In this document: positions 38,685 through 52,228 of the stretch, piece after piece
Layout of the letters: each line of letters begins with the position of its first letter
Position numbering within the stretch: position 1 is the first letter of the stretch
Source of the DNA: Buttiauxella agrestis
GTDB lineage: Bacteria > Pseudomonadota > Gammaproteobacteria > Enterobacterales > Enterobacteriaceae
Direction of reading: 5' to 3'
Length of the DNA: 64,000 nt
Assembly: GCF_900446255.1 (NCBI RefSeq)
Contig: NZ_UIGI01000001.1
Span: 4,676,763 to 4,740,762 of the forward strand
The notes under the pieces: model-generated
What the model was told of the DNA's origin: nothing
Seen by the model: the letters and a program-made list of their open reading frames with translations, nothing else
The model's database searches: none
Position numbers and translations under genes: made by a program

Positions 38685-40136
38685 TTACTCTCGCCAGAAA
38701 GTTGGCGTAAACAATACAAGTAAAGTAAACACTTCAAGACGACCAAACAGCATGTTAGCGATCAGTATCCATTTCGCCACAGGATTCATGCTGGCAAAGT
38801 TGTCTGCCACGACACCCAAACCAGGGCCAAGGTTATTCAGTGTTGCCGCCACGGAAGCAAAAGCTGAGAAGTCATCCACGCCCGTCGCAATAATCGCCAG
38901 CATACTCACGATAAAGACCAATGCATAAGCGGAGAAGAATCCCCACACCGCTTCAAGAATACGTTCGGGCAGCGCGCGGTTGCCGAGCTTGATGCTATAT
39001 ACCGCATTTGGGTGCACGAGGCGTTTCAGCTCGCGGTTCCCCTGCTTGAATAACAGTAGAATACGAATGACCTTCAGGCCGCCGCCCGTTGAACCCGCGC
39101 AACCCCCTATAAAAGCAGAGCACAGCAACAACACCGGTAAGAACAAGGGCCAACGCGCGATACTGTCGGTGGTGAACCCAGCGGTCGTGGCCATCGAGAC
39201 AACCTGGAAGAATGCCTGATTCAGCGTTAACAGTGCCGTCTGGTAAGTATTATGGAACCACAATACCAGGGTACAAATAGCCACCAGCGTAAGTTGTACG
39301 CCAATGAACATACGGAATTCAGGGTCGCGCCAATAAACTTTTAAATTACGCCCGCTTAATAAAGAGAAGTGCAAACCGTAGTTACAACCAGAGATCAGCA
39401 GGAAGATGGCGATAATGGTATTAATGGTGGGACTATCAAAATAACCAATGCTGGCGTCATGAGTGGAAAACCCCCCAATCGCGATAGTCGCAAAACTATG
39501 GCCAATGGCATCAAACGCCGGCATGCCCGCAAACCAAAGTGCCAGAGCGCATGCAACGGTTAACAAGACATAGATGAGCCATAGGGTTTTTGCAGTATCC
39601 GCGATACGCGGGCGCATCTTATTATCTTTAAGCGGCCCCGGCATTTCAGCGCGATATAACTGCATCCCGCCCACGCCGAGTATCGGCAAAATAGCCACGG
39701 CCAGCACGATGATCCCCATGCCGCCAAACCACTGCAGCATTTGCCGATAAAACAGAATGGCGTGAGGAAGCGTATCAAGCCCGACTAGCGTCGTCGCCCC
39801 GGTAGTGGTTAAGCCCGAGAACGATTCAAAGAACGCATCGGTAATAGTGAGATTAGGCTGTTCCGCAAAAATAAAGGGCAACGCCCCCACGCTCCCCAGC
39901 ACTGTCCAGAAGAGTACGACGATCAGGAATCCTTCTCGCGGTTTCAGCTCACTTTTTTGCCGCCTGTTAGGCCACCACAAAAAAGAACCAATGAGTAACG
40001 CTGCGAAGAAAGTCTGGGTGAAAGCTCGGCCAGCACCATCGCGATAAATTAAAGCTACCAACCCGGGAATAATCATGGTCACAGAAAATAAAATGACTAA
40101 CAGACCAACGATTCGGGTTATGGCGCGAAAATGCAT
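38685..40136 (-). CDS. trkH: Trk potassium uptake system membrane subunit
   Basis: TrkH forms the potassium-conducting pore in the inner membrane and works with TrkA. The 483-residue product has the E. coli length when started at MHFRAITRIVGLL; the frame runs eight residues further upstream. Four pore-loop repeats are visible with filter-like segments SGLTTTGATT, ATIAIGGFST, TTAGFTTDS and NNLGPGLG. It lies between yigZ and hemG on the same strand. Confidence 0.96.
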   Translation of the reverse strand: MHFRAITRIVGLLVILFSVTMIIPGLVALIYRDGAGRAFTQTFFAALLIGSFLWWPNRRQKSELKPREGFLIVVLFWTVLGSVGALPFIFAEQPNLTITDAFFESFSGLTTTGATTLVGLDTLPHAILFYRQMLQWFGGMGIIVLAVAILPILGVGGMQLYRAEMPGPLKDNKMRPRIADTAKTLWLIYVLLTVACALALWFAGMPAFDAIGHSFATIAIGGFSTHDASIGYFDSPTINTIIAIFLLISGCNYGLHFSLLSGRNLKVYWRDPEFRMFIGVQLTLVAICTLVLWFHNTYQTALLTLNQAFFQVVSMATTAGFTTDSIARWPLFLPVLLLCSAFIGGCAGSTGGGLKVIRILLLFKQGNRELKRLVHPNAVYSIKLGNRALPERILEAVWGFFSAYALVFIVSMLAIIATGVDDFSAFASVAATLNNLGPGLGVVADNFASMNPVAKWILIANMLFGRLEVFTLLVLFTPTFWRE

Positions 40137-40180
40137 TTCAGCCGCTTCCTTAACTATCAAAAAATAACGAGAGGGAATTA

Positions 40181-40792
40181 TTATTCAGCCGGCAATAAAT
40201 GCAATGCACCGCGGCTAAAATCAGCAAGTCTGACTGAAAAGTCAGCGAGTTTTGCGTGCGGCAACGCCACACGTAATAATACAGATGCCTGAAAATCACT
40301 TTGCACCAGAATGCCATCGAACTGCTTAAGCAATGTTTCGATTCCCGTAAGCTGGGCATAATCACACTGCAAAGTATATTCGGTTAACGGAACTTTGAGC
40401 ACAGTAGGCAATTGATTTAACGCCGCCTGCACGCCACCGCCATAAGCTTTTACCAGGCCGCCCGTTCCGAGCTTAATACCGCCAGAGTAACGCACGACGA
40501 CAGCAGTGATTTCGCCGATACCACTTCCCATTAGCTGGGCAAGCATTGGCTTACCGGCAGTGCCTGCTGGCTCACCATCATCAGAAAAGCCTAATTGCTG
40601 GGAGTCATCAGGCGCACCAGCGACCCAAGCCCAGCAATAATGCCGGGCATCCGGGTGTTCAGTACGCACGTGTTCAAGAAACGCTTTCGCCTCTATTACG
40701 CCAGTCGTATGCGCGACCAGCGTAATAAAGCGACTCTTCTTGATTTCCTCAGTGACCGTGACGGACTCAGCAGGAATCAGCCAGCTATCCAT
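40181..40792 (-). CDS. yigZ: YigZ, IMPACT family protein
   Basis: The 203-residue product matches E. coli YigZ of the UPF0029/IMPACT family, whose eukaryotic relatives modulate GCN2; the bacterial role is not settled. The conserved N-terminal domain contains KKSRFITLV, ARHYCWAWV and the signature GEPAGTAGKPML near residues 73-84, followed by VVRYSGGIKLGTGGL. The C-terminal part is a ferredoxin-like domain. Its start codon overlaps the pepQ stop by one base. Confidence 0.95.
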   Translation of the reverse strand: MDSWLIPAESVTVTEEIKKSRFITLVAHTTGVIEAKAFLEHVRTEHPDARHYCWAWVAGAPDDSQQLGFSDDGEPAGTAGKPMLAQLMGSGIGEITAVVVRYSGGIKLGTGGLVKAYGGGVQAALNQLPTVLKVPLTEYTLQCDYAQLTGIETLLKQFDGILVQSDFQASVLLRVALPHAKLADFSVRLADFSRGALHLLPAE

Positions 40793-42123
40793 TACGCCAG
40801 TTTCAAATCACGCGTCATGTTTTCAACACTGTTTTCGTAAACAATCACGTTGTCTTCAATGCGAACGCCACCGAAAGGTTTCATTGCTTCAATGCGCTGC
40901 CAATCGAAGTGTTTGCTGTACTGGCCTTCGCGCCACGGTGCGAGTAAAGACTCAATGAAGTAAATGCCCGGCTCGATAGTCAGAACCATCCGCGGCTCCA
41001 GAATACGCGTGCAGCGCAGATACGGATATTGAGAAGGCGCAGCCATGTGCGTCCCGGTGTCATCCTGCATGAAGCCAGCGACATCATGCACCTGCAAACC
41101 CAGCGGGTGACCCAGACCGTGCGGCATAAATGGCCCGGTAATCCCGGTTTCCACCATCGCTTCTTCGCTAATACCAGTTACTAGCTTATGGCGGTTCAGC
41201 AGCTTCGCAATACGTTGATGGAACTGAATATGGTAATCGGTGTAACGCACACCCGCTTTCAGGGTGTCAATCAGCGCCAGTTGTTCGGTATTAACGTCTT
41301 TCACCAGTTGAGCATAATCGTTATCGCTGTTTGCTGACCATGTGCGCGTCAAATCCGCCGCGTAACCGTTATATTCCGCGCCAGCATCCAACAGGAAACT
41401 GCGCATTTCAGCAGGCGCACGGTTATCGAGTTTGGTGTAATGCAGAACGGCTGCGTGCTCGTTGAGCGCCACAATATTGCCGTAAGGCACATCGGTATCG
41501 CGATGCCCGGTTGCGGTCAGATAAGCCTGGTTGATATCAAATTCGCTCATCCCGGAAAGGAAGGCTTCATGTGCAGCCTGATGACCAACCACTGCGGTTT
41601 TCTGCGCTTCACGCATACACGCCAGCTCGTAGTCAGTTTTATAAGAGCGATGATAATGCAGATAATCAATCACGCCTTTCGGGTTGATGTTAGCACCCTG
41701 AATTTCAAGCTGAATGGCGCGTTCTGGCACCGGCCCGATATAACCGATATTCCCACGCGCAGCAGGCAACTGACTGCCAATACCGTCTGCTTTTGGCAGA
41801 GCAATCACTTCAACTTCGTCAGTCCAGAAGGATTCTGGCAGCGGTTCAACGTTGTGCCAGTAATCAACCGGCAGGTAGAACCACAGCTTAGGTTTGTTCA
41901 CGCCATCCACCAGCAGCCAGCAGTTTGGCACTTGTGTCACCGGAACCCAGGCTTTGAATTGTGGGTTAACTTTGAACGGATACGGATGATCATCGAGGAA
42001 GACGTTGACTAGCTCGCCCGAGTGAATCAACAGCGCGTCGAGATTAAAACGCGCCAGAACATTGCGGGTACGTTCCTGCAAAGTTGCCACATGATCTTTA
42101 TAAAGTGAGGCCAGTGAATCCAT
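40792..42123 (-). CDS. pepQ: Xaa-Pro dipeptidase (prolidase)
   Basis: PepQ is a cytosolic dinuclear-metal peptidase that cleaves X-Pro dipeptides. The 443-residue product has the E. coli length. The metal ligands of the pita-bread fold are visible in [17 protein letters not shown] (two Asp), [12 protein letters not shown] (His), TIEPGIYF (Glu) and GGVRIEDNV (Glu). It is the first gene of pepQ-yigZ-trkH-hemG and diverges from fadB across 194 bp. Confidence 0.97.
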   Translation of the reverse strand: MDSLASLYKDHVATLQERTRNVLARFNLDALLIHSGELVNVFLDDHPYPFKVNPQFKAWVPVTQVPNCWLLVDGVNKPKLWFYLPVDYWHNVEPLPESFWTDEVEVIALPKADGIGSQLPAARGNIGYIGPVPERAIQLEIQGANINPKGVIDYLHYHRSYKTDYELACMREAQKTAVVGHQAAHEAFLSGMSEFDINQAYLTATGHRDTDVPYGNIVALNEHAAVLHYTKLDNRAPAEMRSFLLDAGAEYNGYAADLTRTWSANSDNDYAQLVKDVNTEQLALIDTLKAGVRYTDYHIQFHQRIAKLLNRHKLVTGISEEAMVETGITGPFMPHGLGHPLGLQVHDVAGFMQDDTGTHMAAPSQYPYLRCTRILEPRMVLTIEPGIYFIESLLAPWREGQYSKHFDWQRIEAMKPFGGVRIEDNVIVYENSVENMTRDLKLA

Positions 42124-42274
42124 GATTTACCCTTCTGTTTTTTTCATAAACTGAACGCCACGCATCTTAGCACACCGGAAAGTTTGCGAACTTATTTCCA
42201 GTGGCTGTGATCATCTTTGCAAATATTTAAAGAGTTATTTGCATTTCATTAACATCAATTCCACACTCCTCTCC

Positions 42275-42291
42275 ATCTGGTACGACCAGAT
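42275..42291. promoter_or_regulatory. FadR operator of fadBA
   Basis: ATCTGGTACGACCAGAT is a near-perfect palindrome 27 bp before the fadB start and identical in its core to the E. coli fadB FadR site. FadR represses the operon and acyl-CoA releases it. A further TGTGATCATCTTTGCA at 42206 may be a weak CRP site. Confidence 0.9.
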
Positions 42292-42317
42292 CCCATTGCT
42301 GGATTCAGGAGACTGAC

Positions 42318-44507
42318 ATGCTCTACCAAGGTGAAACCTTACATCTCGACTGGCTGGAAGATGGCATCGCAGAACTGGTATTTGATGCGCCCGGCTCAGT
42401 GAACAAACTCGACACCGCGACCGTAGCGAGCCTCGGCCACGCGCTGGATGTACTGGAACAGCAGCCCGGTCTGAAAGGCCTGTTGCTCAGTTCCAATAAA
42501 GCCGCGTTTATCGTTGGCGCTGATATTACCGAATTCCTGTCGCTGTTCCTGGTTCCTGCGGAGCAACTGACCCACTGGCTGCAATTTGCCAATAGCGTCT
42601 TCAACCGCCTGGAAGATTTGCCGGTCCCAACCATTGCTGCGGTAAATGGTTATGCGCTTGGCGGCGGCTGTGAATGCGTGCTGGCAACAGATTATCGTCT
42701 GGCCACACCAGATACCCGCATTGGCCTGCCAGAAACCAAACTGGGCATCATGCCTGGTTTCGGTGGATCAGTCCGTTTACCTCGTTTGCTGGGCGCTGAT
42801 AGCGCACTGGAAATTATCACCGCAGGTAAAGATGTCGGCGCGGTTGAAGCGCAAAAGCTCGGCTTAGTCGACGGCATCGTTAAAACTGAAAAACTGCGCG
42901 ACGGCGCACTGGCGATACTACGTCAGGCTATCAATGGCGATCTGGACTGGAAAGCCAAACGCGCGCCAAAACTGCAACCGCTGAAACTGAGCAAAATCGA
43001 AGCCACCATGAGCTTCACGATTGCCAAAAGCATGGTGATGCAGATTGCGGGTAAGCACTACCCTGCTCCGATGACGGCAGTCAAAACCATCGAAGCCGCG
43101 GCACGTTTGGGCCGTGACGAAGCATTACAACTGGAGACTCAAAGTTTCGTGCCGCTGGCGCGTTCTAATGAGGCCCGTGCGCTGGTCGGGATTTTCCTCA
43201 ACGACCAATACATAAAAGGTCAGGCGAAGAAGCTGACCAAAAATACCGAAACCCCGAAACAGGCAGCCGTTCTTGGTGCCGGGATCATGGGCGGCGGCAT
43301 TGCTTACCAGTCTGCCTGGAAAGGCGTACCGGTATTAATGAAGGATATTAACGAGAAGTCGCTGGAGCTGGGCATTAACGAAGCCAGCAAGCTGCTGAAC
43401 AAACAGCTGGAACGCGGCAAAATTGACGGCATGAAACTGGCGGGTGTGATTGCCACCATTCATCCGACACTGGATTACGCTGGTTTTGAGCGTGTCGATG
43501 TGGTGGTTGAAGCGGTGGTTGAAAACCCGAAAGTGAAAAAAGCCGTTCTGGCAGAAGTGGAAGATAAAGTGCGCCCGGATACCGTTCTGGCGTCGAACAC
43601 CTCGACCATTCCGATTGGCGAACTGGCTAATAGCCTGAAGCGTCCGGAAAACTTCTGCGGTATGCACTTCTTTAACCCGGTGCATCGTATGCCTTTAGTG
43701 GAAGTCATTCGCGGCGAGAAAACTTCTGAGCAAACTATCGCGAAAGTCGTGGCGTGGGCCAGCAAAATGGGCAAAACGCCAATCGTGGTGAACGACTGCC
43801 CAGGTTTCTTCGTCAACCGCGTGCTGTTCCCTTACTTTGCAGGCTTTAGCCAGTTGATGCGCGACGGTGCCGATTTCCGTCAAATCGACAAAGTAATGGA
43901 GAAACAGTTCGGCTGGCCGATGGGTCCGGCGTATCTGCTCGACGTTGTCGGGATTGATACCGCACACCACGCTCAAGCAGTGATGGCGGCAGGGTTCCCG
44001 CAGCGTATGCAGAAAGATTATCGCGATGCAGTCGATGCCATGTTTGACGCAGGCCGCTACGGTCAAAAAACCCAGCAGGGTTTCTATCGCTACAAACAAG
44101 ACAGCAAAGGCAAACCGCGCAAAGAGCAGGATGAAGCGACTAACGGTCTGCTGGCCGATGTCAGCAAGCCGCGTCACGACTTCAGCGACGAAGAAATCAT
44201 CGCTCGCATGATGATCCCAATGGTCAATGAAGTCGTACGCTGCCTGGAAGAAGGCATCATCGCAAGCCCAGCAGAAGCAGATATGGCACTGGTTTACGGT
44301 CTGGGATTCCCTCCATTCCACGGTGGCGCATTCCGCTGGTTAGATACCATTGGCAGTGCGAAATATCTCGATATAGCGCAACAGTACGAACATCTTGGCC
44401 CGCTCTACCAGGTGCCGGACGGTCTGCGTACTAAAGCGTCCCGTAACGAGCCGTACTATCCACCGGTTGAGCCAGCGCGCCCAGCCAGTGACCTGAAAAG
44501 TGCCTGA
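42318..44507 (+). CDS. fadB: Fatty acid oxidation complex alpha subunit
   Basis: FadB carries enoyl-CoA hydratase/isomerase activity at the N-terminus and 3-hydroxyacyl-CoA dehydrogenase at the C-terminus, as the alpha subunit of the alpha2beta2 beta-oxidation complex. The 729-residue protein has the E. coli length. The oxyanion-hole regions [12 protein letters not shown] (about 58-69) and [10 protein letters not shown] (about 110-119) belong to the hydratase; [10 protein letters not shown] near residue 318 is the NAD loop, and [17 protein letters not shown] holds the catalytic His. It is followed three bases later by the region leading to fadA. Confidence 0.98.
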   Translation: MLYQGETLHLDWLEDGIAELVFDAPGSVNKLDTATVASLGHALDVLEQQPGLKGLLLSSNKAAFIVGADITEFLSLFLVPAEQLTHWLQFANSVFNRLEDLPVPTIAAVNGYALGGGCECVLATDYRLATPDTRIGLPETKLGIMPGFGGSVRLPRLLGADSALEIITAGKDVGAVEAQKLGLVDGIVKTEKLRDGALAILRQAINGDLDWKAKRAPKLQPLKLSKIEATMSFTIAKSMVMQIAGKHYPAPMTAVKTIEAAARLGRDEALQLETQSFVPLARSNEARALVGIFLNDQYIKGQAKKLTKNTETPKQAAVLGAGIMGGGIAYQSAWKGVPVLMKDINEKSLELGINEASKLLNKQLERGKIDGMKLAGVIATIHPTLDYAGFERVDVVVEAVVENPKVKKAVLAEVEDKVRPDTVLASNTSTIPIGELANSLKRPENFCGMHFFNPVHRMPLVEVIRGEKTSEQTIAKVVAWASKMGKTPIVVNDCPGFFVNRVLFPYFAGFSQLMRDGADFRQIDKVMEKQFGWPMGPAYLLDVVGIDTAHHAQAVMAAGFPQRMQKDYRDAVDAMFDAGRYGQKTQQGFYRYKQDSKGKPRKEQDEATNGLLADVSKPRHDFSDEEIIARMMIPMVNEVVRCLEEGIIASPAEADMALVYGLGFPPFHGGAFRWLDTIGSAKYLDIAQQYEHLGPLYQVPDGLRTKASRNEPYYPPVEPARPASDLKSA

Positions 44508-45680
<1,173 letters not shown>

Positions 45681-45700
45681 TTGCTTTAATTGTTGTTATT

Positions 45701-45726
45701 CCCGCCCGTCAGGGGCGGGTTTTTTA
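45701..45726. terminator. Terminator between fadA and fre
   Basis: CCCGCCCGTCAGGGGCGGG forms a G/C stem (CCCGCCC/GGGCGGG type) followed by TTTTTT on the plus strand, 20 bp after the fadA stop. It lies just before the convergent fre stop at 45732. Confidence 0.85.
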
Positions 45727-45731
45727 TTGCA

Positions 45732-46433
45732 TCAAATAAACGAAAACGCATCGCCAAACATACGATCAACCTGCGCACTACGTTCATTGCAGAACAAGTC
45801 ACGAGCAATTTTCGCCATTTCAAAACGTCCGGCAATATAGATGTCGTGTCCGGCAAGCGTTCCGTAATCCTGCATCACGGCAGTTAAAACCGTGCCCGTA
45901 CGTCCACGCCAACCCTCTTCCGGCTGTTCAACAACCGCCTCAACGCGCAGGTTTGGATGAACCACTGACAACGCTTCTAATTCTGACAGGTCATAAAGAT
46001 GTTTATCTTCACGGCCACCCCAGTAAATCGCGATTTCACGTTGTGGATTACGCGCCAGCGCCGTCAGCAGAATAGAACGGACGTATGAGAAACCGGTGCC
46101 GCCTGCAATCAAAATCAGCGGGCGATCTTCGTCATCACGCAGCCAGGCATCGCCGTGCGGGATATCAACGACGATTTCTTTCTCTTTGAGAATTCGGTCC
46201 ATCACGGCCATGGCGTACAAATTGATCTCTGAAGCGCCAATATGCAGCTCGATAAACTCATGGTCGCTCGGCGTGGATGCCATGGAGAACGGACGTTTGT
46301 CGCGCTCATCCATCACCACCATCAAATACTGCCCGGCCTGAAAGGAGAATTTCGCTTCCGGCAGTAATCGAACGCGATATACCGTGTCAGTTATCGCTTC
46401 TACCGAGGTCACTTTACAGCTTAAGGTTGTCAT
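45732..46433 (-). CDS. fre: NAD(P)H-flavin reductase
   Basis: Fre reduces free flavins with NADH or NADPH; the reduced flavin supports ferric iron reduction and, in UbiD/UbiX chemistry, prenyl-FMN formation. The 233-residue product has the E. coli length starting at [15 protein letters not shown]; a seven-residue longer frame is rejected. The flavin-binding RPFSMAST and the NAD(P) loop [10 protein letters not shown] are conserved. It lies 47 bp after ubiD on the same strand. Confidence 0.97.
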   Translation of the reverse strand: MTTLSCKVTSVEAITDTVYRVRLLPEAKFSFQAGQYLMVVMDERDKRPFSMASTPSDHEFIELHIGASEINLYAMAVMDRILKEKEIVVDIPHGDAWLRDDEDRPLILIAGGTGFSYVRSILLTALARNPQREIAIYWGGREDKHLYDLSELEALSVVHPNLRVEAVVEQPEEGWRGRTGTVLTAVMQDYGTLAGHDIYIAGRFEMAKIARDLFCNERSAQVDRMFGDAFSFI

Positions 46434-46480
46434 GCTTCCCCTCTGTCGGGTCAATAATGCAAAACGGTAAAATCCGCCGC

Positions 46481-47965
46481 TCAGGCGTTTTTACTGTCGT
46501 CGAAAATAGCCAGCTCGTCCCAGATTGCATCTATACGCGCACATACTTCTGCATCTTTCTTAATAGGACGACCCCACTCACGTTGGGTTTCCCCCGGCCA
46601 TTTATTGGTGGCATCCAGTCCCATTTTTGAGCCAAGACCGGAAACCGGCGAGGCAAAATCCAGGTAATCGATCGGCGTGTTCTCTACCAGAACGGTATCA
46701 CGTGCCGGATCCATACGCGTGGTGATGGCCCAAATCACATCGTTCCAGTCACGCGCGTTAACATCGTCATCACATACGATGACAAACTTGGTGTACATAA
46801 ACTGCCGCAGGAAAGACCAGACGCCCATCATCACGCGTTTAGCATGACCCGCGTATTGTTTCTTAATCGTCACAACCGCGAGGCGATAGGAGCAGCCTTC
46901 CGGCGGCAGATAAAAATCGACAATTTCCGGAAATTGCTTCTGCAAAATCGGCACAAACACTTCATTGAGCGCCACGCCCAGGACGGCAGGTTCATCCGGC
47001 GGGCGTCCGGTATAAGTTGAATGGTAAATCGGATTCTGCCGCTGAGTAATATGCGTCACGGTAAATACCGGGAAGTCATCTACTTCATTGTAGTAGCCCG
47101 TATGGTCGCCATATGGCCCTTCTGGCGCCATTTCGCCCGGCTCGATATACCCTTCCAGCACAATTTCAGCACTGGCTGGCACTTCGAGATCGTTCGAAAT
47201 ACATTTCACAACTTCAGTTTTGGTTCCACGCAGCAAACCAGCAAAGGCATATTCAGAAAGCGTATCCGGTACAGGGGTGACTGCACCAAGAATTGTTGCC
47301 GGATCAGCGCCTAATGCTACAGAAACCGGGAAGCGTTCACCGGGATGTTCCGCACACCATTCCTGGAAATCCAGCGCGCCGCCACGATGTGACAACCAAC
47401 GCATAATCAGTTTGTTTTTACCGATAAGTTGCTGGCGATAAATGCCCAGATTCTGGCGCTCTTTATGCGGACCACGCGTTACCGTTAAACCCCAGGTAAT
47501 CAGCGGTGCGGCATCTTCCGGCCAGCATTGCATGATAGGGATACGCGATAAATCGACTTCATCCCCTTCAAAGATTTGCTCCTGACAAGGGGCATTACGC
47601 AGCCGTTTGGTCGGCATATTCAGGACTTGCTTGAACTGAGGAAGTTTATCGAATAAATCGCGGAAGCCTTTTGGCGGCTCAGGCTCTTTCAGGAAGGCCA
47701 GTAACTTACCGACTTCGCGCAGTGCAGAGACATCCTCCTGTCCCATTCCCATCGCGACACGCTTCGGCGTACCAAACAGGTTGCACAGCACTGGCATATC
47801 GTACCCTTTTGGGTTTTCAAACAGCAGTGCGGGGCCATTGGCGCGCAAAGTACGATCGGCAATTTCAGTCATTTCCAGGTATGGATCGACTGGCATCGCG
47901 ATACGCTTGAGTTCGCCGCGTTGTTCGAGTAGTTCCAGAAAGTCGCGTAGGTCGTGGTATTTCAT
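46481..47965 (-). CDS. ubiD: 3-octaprenyl-4-hydroxybenzoate carboxy-lyase
   Basis: UbiD decarboxylates octaprenyl-hydroxybenzoate in ubiquinone synthesis using the prenylated FMN made by UbiX. The 494-residue product (E. coli 497) contains the prFMN-binding segments [13 protein letters not shown] near 171-183 and the catalytic [12 protein letters not shown] near residues 277-288 with Glu and Asp. It is divergent from rfaH and upstream of fre. The window also holds ubiB, ubiJ and ubiE for later steps. Confidence 0.97.
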   Translation of the reverse strand: MKYHDLRDFLELLEQRGELKRIAMPVDPYLEMTEIADRTLRANGPALLFENPKGYDMPVLCNLFGTPKRVAMGMGQEDVSALREVGKLLAFLKEPEPPKGFRDLFDKLPQFKQVLNMPTKRLRNAPCQEQIFEGDEVDLSRIPIMQCWPEDAAPLITWGLTVTRGPHKERQNLGIYRQQLIGKNKLIMRWLSHRGGALDFQEWCAEHPGERFPVSVALGADPATILGAVTPVPDTLSEYAFAGLLRGTKTEVVKCISNDLEVPASAEIVLEGYIEPGEMAPEGPYGDHTGYYNEVDDFPVFTVTHITQRQNPIYHSTYTGRPPDEPAVLGVALNEVFVPILQKQFPEIVDFYLPPEGCSYRLAVVTIKKQYAGHAKRVMMGVWSFLRQFMYTKFVIVCDDDVNARDWNDVIWAITTRMDPARDTVLVENTPIDYLDFASPVSGLGSKMGLDATNKWPGETQREWGRPIKKDAEVCARIDAIWDELAIFDDSKNA

Positions 47966-48150
47966 GCAATTAATCGTAGTCAGGATTTTGCGCTCATTAT
48001 ACGGTCTTCATGCACCGCATGCTGTATTTTTGTTAATAACGCGTAAATGGGTAACGGATGACCAATCGGTGTTTGGTTATACTTATGCTGTCTATCCCTC
48101 ATAACGGCCTTTTGCTATTCTTCCTCGGTTGATTAGGAAAAAGAGAAATT

Positions 48151-48639
48151 ATGGAATCCTGGTATCTGCTCTACTGCAAACGGGGTCAATTACTGCGGGC
48201 GCAAGAACATCTTCAGCGCCAGGAAGTTAATTGCCTCACCCCGATGATCACACTCGAAAAGATCGTGCGAGGCAAACGCACTGCGGTCAAAGAACCATTG
48301 TTCCCAAACTATATGTTTGTCCAGTTTGACCCTGAAACTATTCACACGACGACAATCCATTCAACCCGTGGTGTCAGCCATTTCGTGCGCTTCGGTGCCC
48401 AGCCTGCGACCGTTCCGGCTGATGTCATCGAACAACTGGTGAATTACCAGCCTGAAAATGTCACCGACCCTGAAACGCCGTACCCTGGCGATAGCGTGGT
48501 GATAACTGAAGGGGCATTTGAAGGTCTGGAGGCGATTTTTGGCGAGCCGGACGGCGAGGCTCGTTCGATGCTGCTGCTTAATCTGTTAAATAAACAGGTT
48601 ATGCAGAGTGTGAAGAACACAGACTTTAAAAAGAAATAA
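48151..48639 (+). CDS. rfaH: Transcription antiterminator RfaH
   Basis: RfaH is a NusG paralogue recruited at ops elements to suppress termination in long operons for LPS core, capsule and surface structures. The 162-residue product matches E. coli RfaH, with the NGN domain ([25 protein letters not shown]) and the fold-switching C-terminal KOW domain ([18 protein letters not shown]). An AGGAAAAAGAG ribosome site precedes the ATG. Isolated gene, divergent from ubiD and convergent with hemB. Confidence 0.97.
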   Translation: MESWYLLYCKRGQLLRAQEHLQRQEVNCLTPMITLEKIVRGKRTAVKEPLFPNYMFVQFDPETIHTTTIHSTRGVSHFVRFGAQPATVPADVIEQLVNYQPENVTDPETPYPGDSVVITEGAFEGLEAIFGEPDGEARSMLLLNLLNKQVMQSVKNTDFKKK

Positions 48640-48668
48640 GTAAGGCCAGCAAATGCTGGCCTTACTTT
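48638..48668. terminator. Bidirectional terminator between rfaH and hemB
   Basis: AGTAAGGCCAGC and GCTGGCCTTACT form a perfect 12-base stem around AAAT, with T residues following on the plus side and an A-rich stretch preceding. It overlaps the rfaH stop codon and lies just before the hemB end. Confidence 0.88.
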
Positions 48669-48674
48669 TAGCAT

Positions 48675-49712
<1,038 letters not shown>

Positions 49713-50492
49713 TTAAGCCAGCCGAAAAAGACGACGGGCATTGTCATCTGTTACTTGCGCAAGCCAGGCGGGGTCTTCTCCGCGCCATTCGGCCACCTTG
49801 TTCAGGATATGAGGCAAGTAGCAGGGTTCGTTCCGCCGGGAAGCAGGTTTTGGTTTTAGATCCCGCGGTAACAAATAAGGCGCATCAGTTTCCAGTAATA
49901 ACTGATGCGCTGGAATCACCGGCAATAACTCACGTAATTCAAGGCCGCGACGCTCATCGCATACCCAGCCGGTTACACCGATGAAAAGCCCACGAGCCAG
50001 ACATTCACGGGCCTCGTTTTCAGTGCCTGTAAAGCAGTGCAGCACCACGCCGGGCAATTTATCGAGCCACGGGTCGAGCAATGCAATAAAGCGTTCGTGT
50101 GCTTCACGGCAGTGTAAAAATACCGGCATCATCAGGTCGGCCGCCAGGGCCAATTGTGCGGTAAAAGCGCGTTCTTGTTCAGCAGGTGTTGAAAAATTAC
50201 GGTTAAAATCCAGGCCGCACTCGCCAATAGCCACGACTTCCGATGCACCAGCAAGTTCACGAATGGCGAGTGCCGTTTCGTCCTGCCATTGGCTGGCGTC
50301 ATGCGGGTGAACACCGGCTGTAGACCAACAACCCTGATACTGTTGCGCCAGTAAAAGCGCCTGCTGGCTTTCGTGAAGGTTTGTGCCCGTCAGCAACATA
50401 CCGCTCACTCCTGCAAGCTGTGCACGGGCAACAACATCCGCATGCTCTTTGGCAAATTGAGAGCTGGTAAGATTTACACCGATATCAAACAT
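49713..50492 (-). CDS. tatD: TatD, 3'-5' ssDNA/RNA exonuclease
   Basis: TatD is a metal-dependent TIM-barrel nuclease implicated in DNA repair and RNA turnover; it is not needed for Tat export in spite of its name. The 259-residue product has GECGLDFNR near residues 91-99, HCREAHE, HCFTG and [11 protein letters not shown] near 203-213, which supply metal ligands. The initial HxH of other TatD family members is replaced by GVNLT, as in E. coli TatD. It follows tatC by 65 bp containing the hairpin CCGCCC/GGGCGG at 50526-50541. Confidence 0.96.
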   Translation of the reverse strand: MFDIGVNLTSSQFAKEHADVVARAQLAGVSGMLLTGTNLHESQQALLLAQQYQGCWSTAGVHPHDASQWQDETALAIRELAGASEVVAIGECGLDFNRNFSTPAEQERAFTAQLALAADLMMPVFLHCREAHERFIALLDPWLDKLPGVVLHCFTGTENEARECLARGLFIGVTGWVCDERRGLELRELLPVIPAHQLLLETDAPYLLPRDLKPKPASRRNEPCYLPHILNKVAEWRGEDPAWLAQVTDDNARRLFRLA

Positions 50493-50557
50493 AGTGCCTT
50501 CTAAATTGTGCCTTCCAAACGACGACCGCCCTGATGGGCGGCCTGATATTATGACTC

Positions 50558-51343
50558 TTACTTAGAGTGATCGTCTTCTGCTTCTGGTGCTTCTTCCGGG
50601 TCTTCTTCCTCACCTCTTCTACGCCCTTTACCGACATAGAAACGAGAGAAGAAAATCCCTACTTCAAACAGGCAGTACATCGGAATCGCCAGCAGCGTCT
50701 GCGAGAACACATCCGGTGGTGTTAACAGCATCCCGACCACAAACGCACCAACTAAAATGTACGGGCGTTTCTGTTTCAGCGCTTCGGGTGAAGTTACTCC
50801 CATCCAGCACAGCAAAATAATGGCAACCGGCACTTCAAACGCCACACCGAACGCCATAAATAAAGCCATGACAAAATCGAGGTATTTCGTAATGTCGGTC
50901 GATACGATTACACCAACTGGGGCTGTTTTGGTCAGGAAACCAAATGCCAGCGGGAAGACAACGAAGTAAGCAAAGGCGATGCCGATGTAGAATAACAGCG
51001 TGCTGGAAAACAGCAGTGGCATCACCAATTTGCGCTCGTGCTTATAGAGTGCAGGCGCGATAAACGCCCAGATTTGATAAAGAATGACTGGAGCCGATAA
51101 GAACACGGCGACATAAATTGTCAGTTTAATTGGGGCAAAAAACGGCGACGCAACATCGGTCGCAATCATCGTTGACCCAATCGGCATCTGCTTAATCAGC
51201 GGGGCTGAGACAATCTGATAAATGTCGTTGGCAAAGTAAACCAGTGCCAGGAAAATCACCAGCACAGCGATAATGCTATTTAACAGTCGCTTGCGCAGCT
51301 CTATCAGATGGCTGATAAGCGGTTGGGTATCTTCAACGGCCAT
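50558..51343 (-). CDS. tatC: Twin-arginine translocase subunit TatC
   Basis: TatC is the six-span inner-membrane receptor for twin-arginine signal peptides. The 261-residue product begins with the cytosolic [18 protein letters not shown] segment that contacts the signal peptide, and has the conserved FAPIKL and PDVFSQ loops and Glu in VAFEVPV. The C-terminal tail is acidic ([17 protein letters not shown]). It lies two bases after tatB in the tatABCD operon. Confidence 0.97.
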   Translation of the reverse strand: MAVEDTQPLISHLIELRKRLLNSIIAVLVIFLALVYFANDIYQIVSAPLIKQMPIGSTMIATDVASPFFAPIKLTIYVAVFLSAPVILYQIWAFIAPALYKHERKLVMPLLFSSTLLFYIGIAFAYFVVFPLAFGFLTKTAPVGVIVSTDITKYLDFVMALFMAFGVAFEVPVAIILLCWMGVTSPEALKQKRPYILVGAFVVGMLLTPPDVFSQTLLAIPMYCLFEVGIFFSRFYVGKGRRRGEEEDPEEAPEAEDDHSK

Positions 51344-51345
51344 GT

Positions 51346-51879
51346 TTACGGTTTATCACTCGAAGGTTGAGAAGAAACTGGAGTTTTGACTGGCTCTGCT
51401 ACGGGCTTAATCTGAGGCTGAACTAACTCGACAGATGCTTCTTCCGTTGCAGTTTCAGGCACTTTTTCAGGTGCACTAGTCTGATGTGCAGCCGCTGCAG
51501 GTGTCACACCGTCGTGACTGTCCTCGGCATCTTTGACCAGCGGGTTATGGATGGTATGAGCCTCGTCACTCGCCTTTTCGGGTTCATGCGTGTACGAGCG
51601 CTTCATAGACTCAGCCGCCTGACGCAGCTCATCCATGGAGGCTTTTAACTCCGGAGTCAGGTTATCCATGCTCGCTTTTTCAACCTTCTTCAGGCTGTCT
51701 TGCAGCTCCTGGATTTTCAGTTCCTGAACCAGTTCATTTTGTACGGTTGCCGCAAGCGAACGCAGGGCGCGCACCCAGCCAACAACCGTTTTAACGGCCA
51801 CAGGCAAACGTTGTGGCCCGAGAACAATCAGGCCAATTACGAATACCAGTAGCAGTTCACCGAAACCAATATCGAACAC
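51346..51879 (-). CDS. tatB: Twin-arginine translocase subunit TatB
   Basis: TatB pairs with TatC to recognise folded Tat substrates. The 177-residue product starts [26 protein letters not shown], with the membrane helix, the conserved Glu8 and the GP hinge at residues 21-22, then an amphipathic helix and a variable, charged C-terminal tail of about 90 residues. It is six residues longer than E. coli TatB, within the tail. It lies three bases after tatA. Confidence 0.96.
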   Translation of the reverse strand: MFDIGFGELLLVFVIGLIVLGPQRLPVAVKTVVGWVRALRSLAATVQNELVQELKIQELQDSLKKVEKASMDNLTPELKASMDELRQAAESMKRSYTHEPEKASDEAHTIHNPLVKDAEDSHDGVTPAAAAHQTSAPEKVPETATEEASVELVQPQIKPVAEPVKTPVSSQPSSDKP

Positions 51880-51882
51880 GGT

Positions 51883-52143
51883 TTACACCTGCTCTTTATC
51901 GTTGCTCTTTGCTTCGTCTTTCTTCACTTCGCCAGGTTGCTTATCAGCAAGCGTTTTCGCTGTGAAATCAGCATCCTGAACGGATTTGTCTTTCTCTTTG
52001 TCTTCATCGTCACCCATGGCTTTTTTAAAGCCTTTGATGGATGCGCCCAAATCAGAGCCGATAGAACCGAGTTTTTTGGTGCCGAAAAGCAGAACGACGA
52101 TCACGGCAATGATCAACAATTGCCAAATACTGATACCACCCAT
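51883..52143 (-). CDS. tatA: Twin-arginine translocase subunit TatA
   Basis: TatA oligomerises into the channel-forming or membrane-weakening element of the Tat system. The 86-residue product has the membrane helix [18 protein letters not shown] (about residues 4-21), the hinge FGTKKL, the amphipathic helix [15 protein letters not shown] and an acidic [10 protein letters not shown] tail. First gene of tatABCD, 85 bp downstream of ubiB on the same strand. Confidence 0.97.
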   Translation of the reverse strand: MGGISIWQLLIIAVIVVLLFGTKKLGSIGSDLGASIKGFKKAMGDDEDKEKDKSVQDADFTAKTLADKQPGEVKKDEAKSNDKEQV

Positions 52144-52228
52144 AATGTTGCCTCAAAGTCACAGTGATAAAAAGAATAACGGTCTGTATTGTACCGCACG
52201 TTGTCTGTTAAAAACGATTAAAAACAAC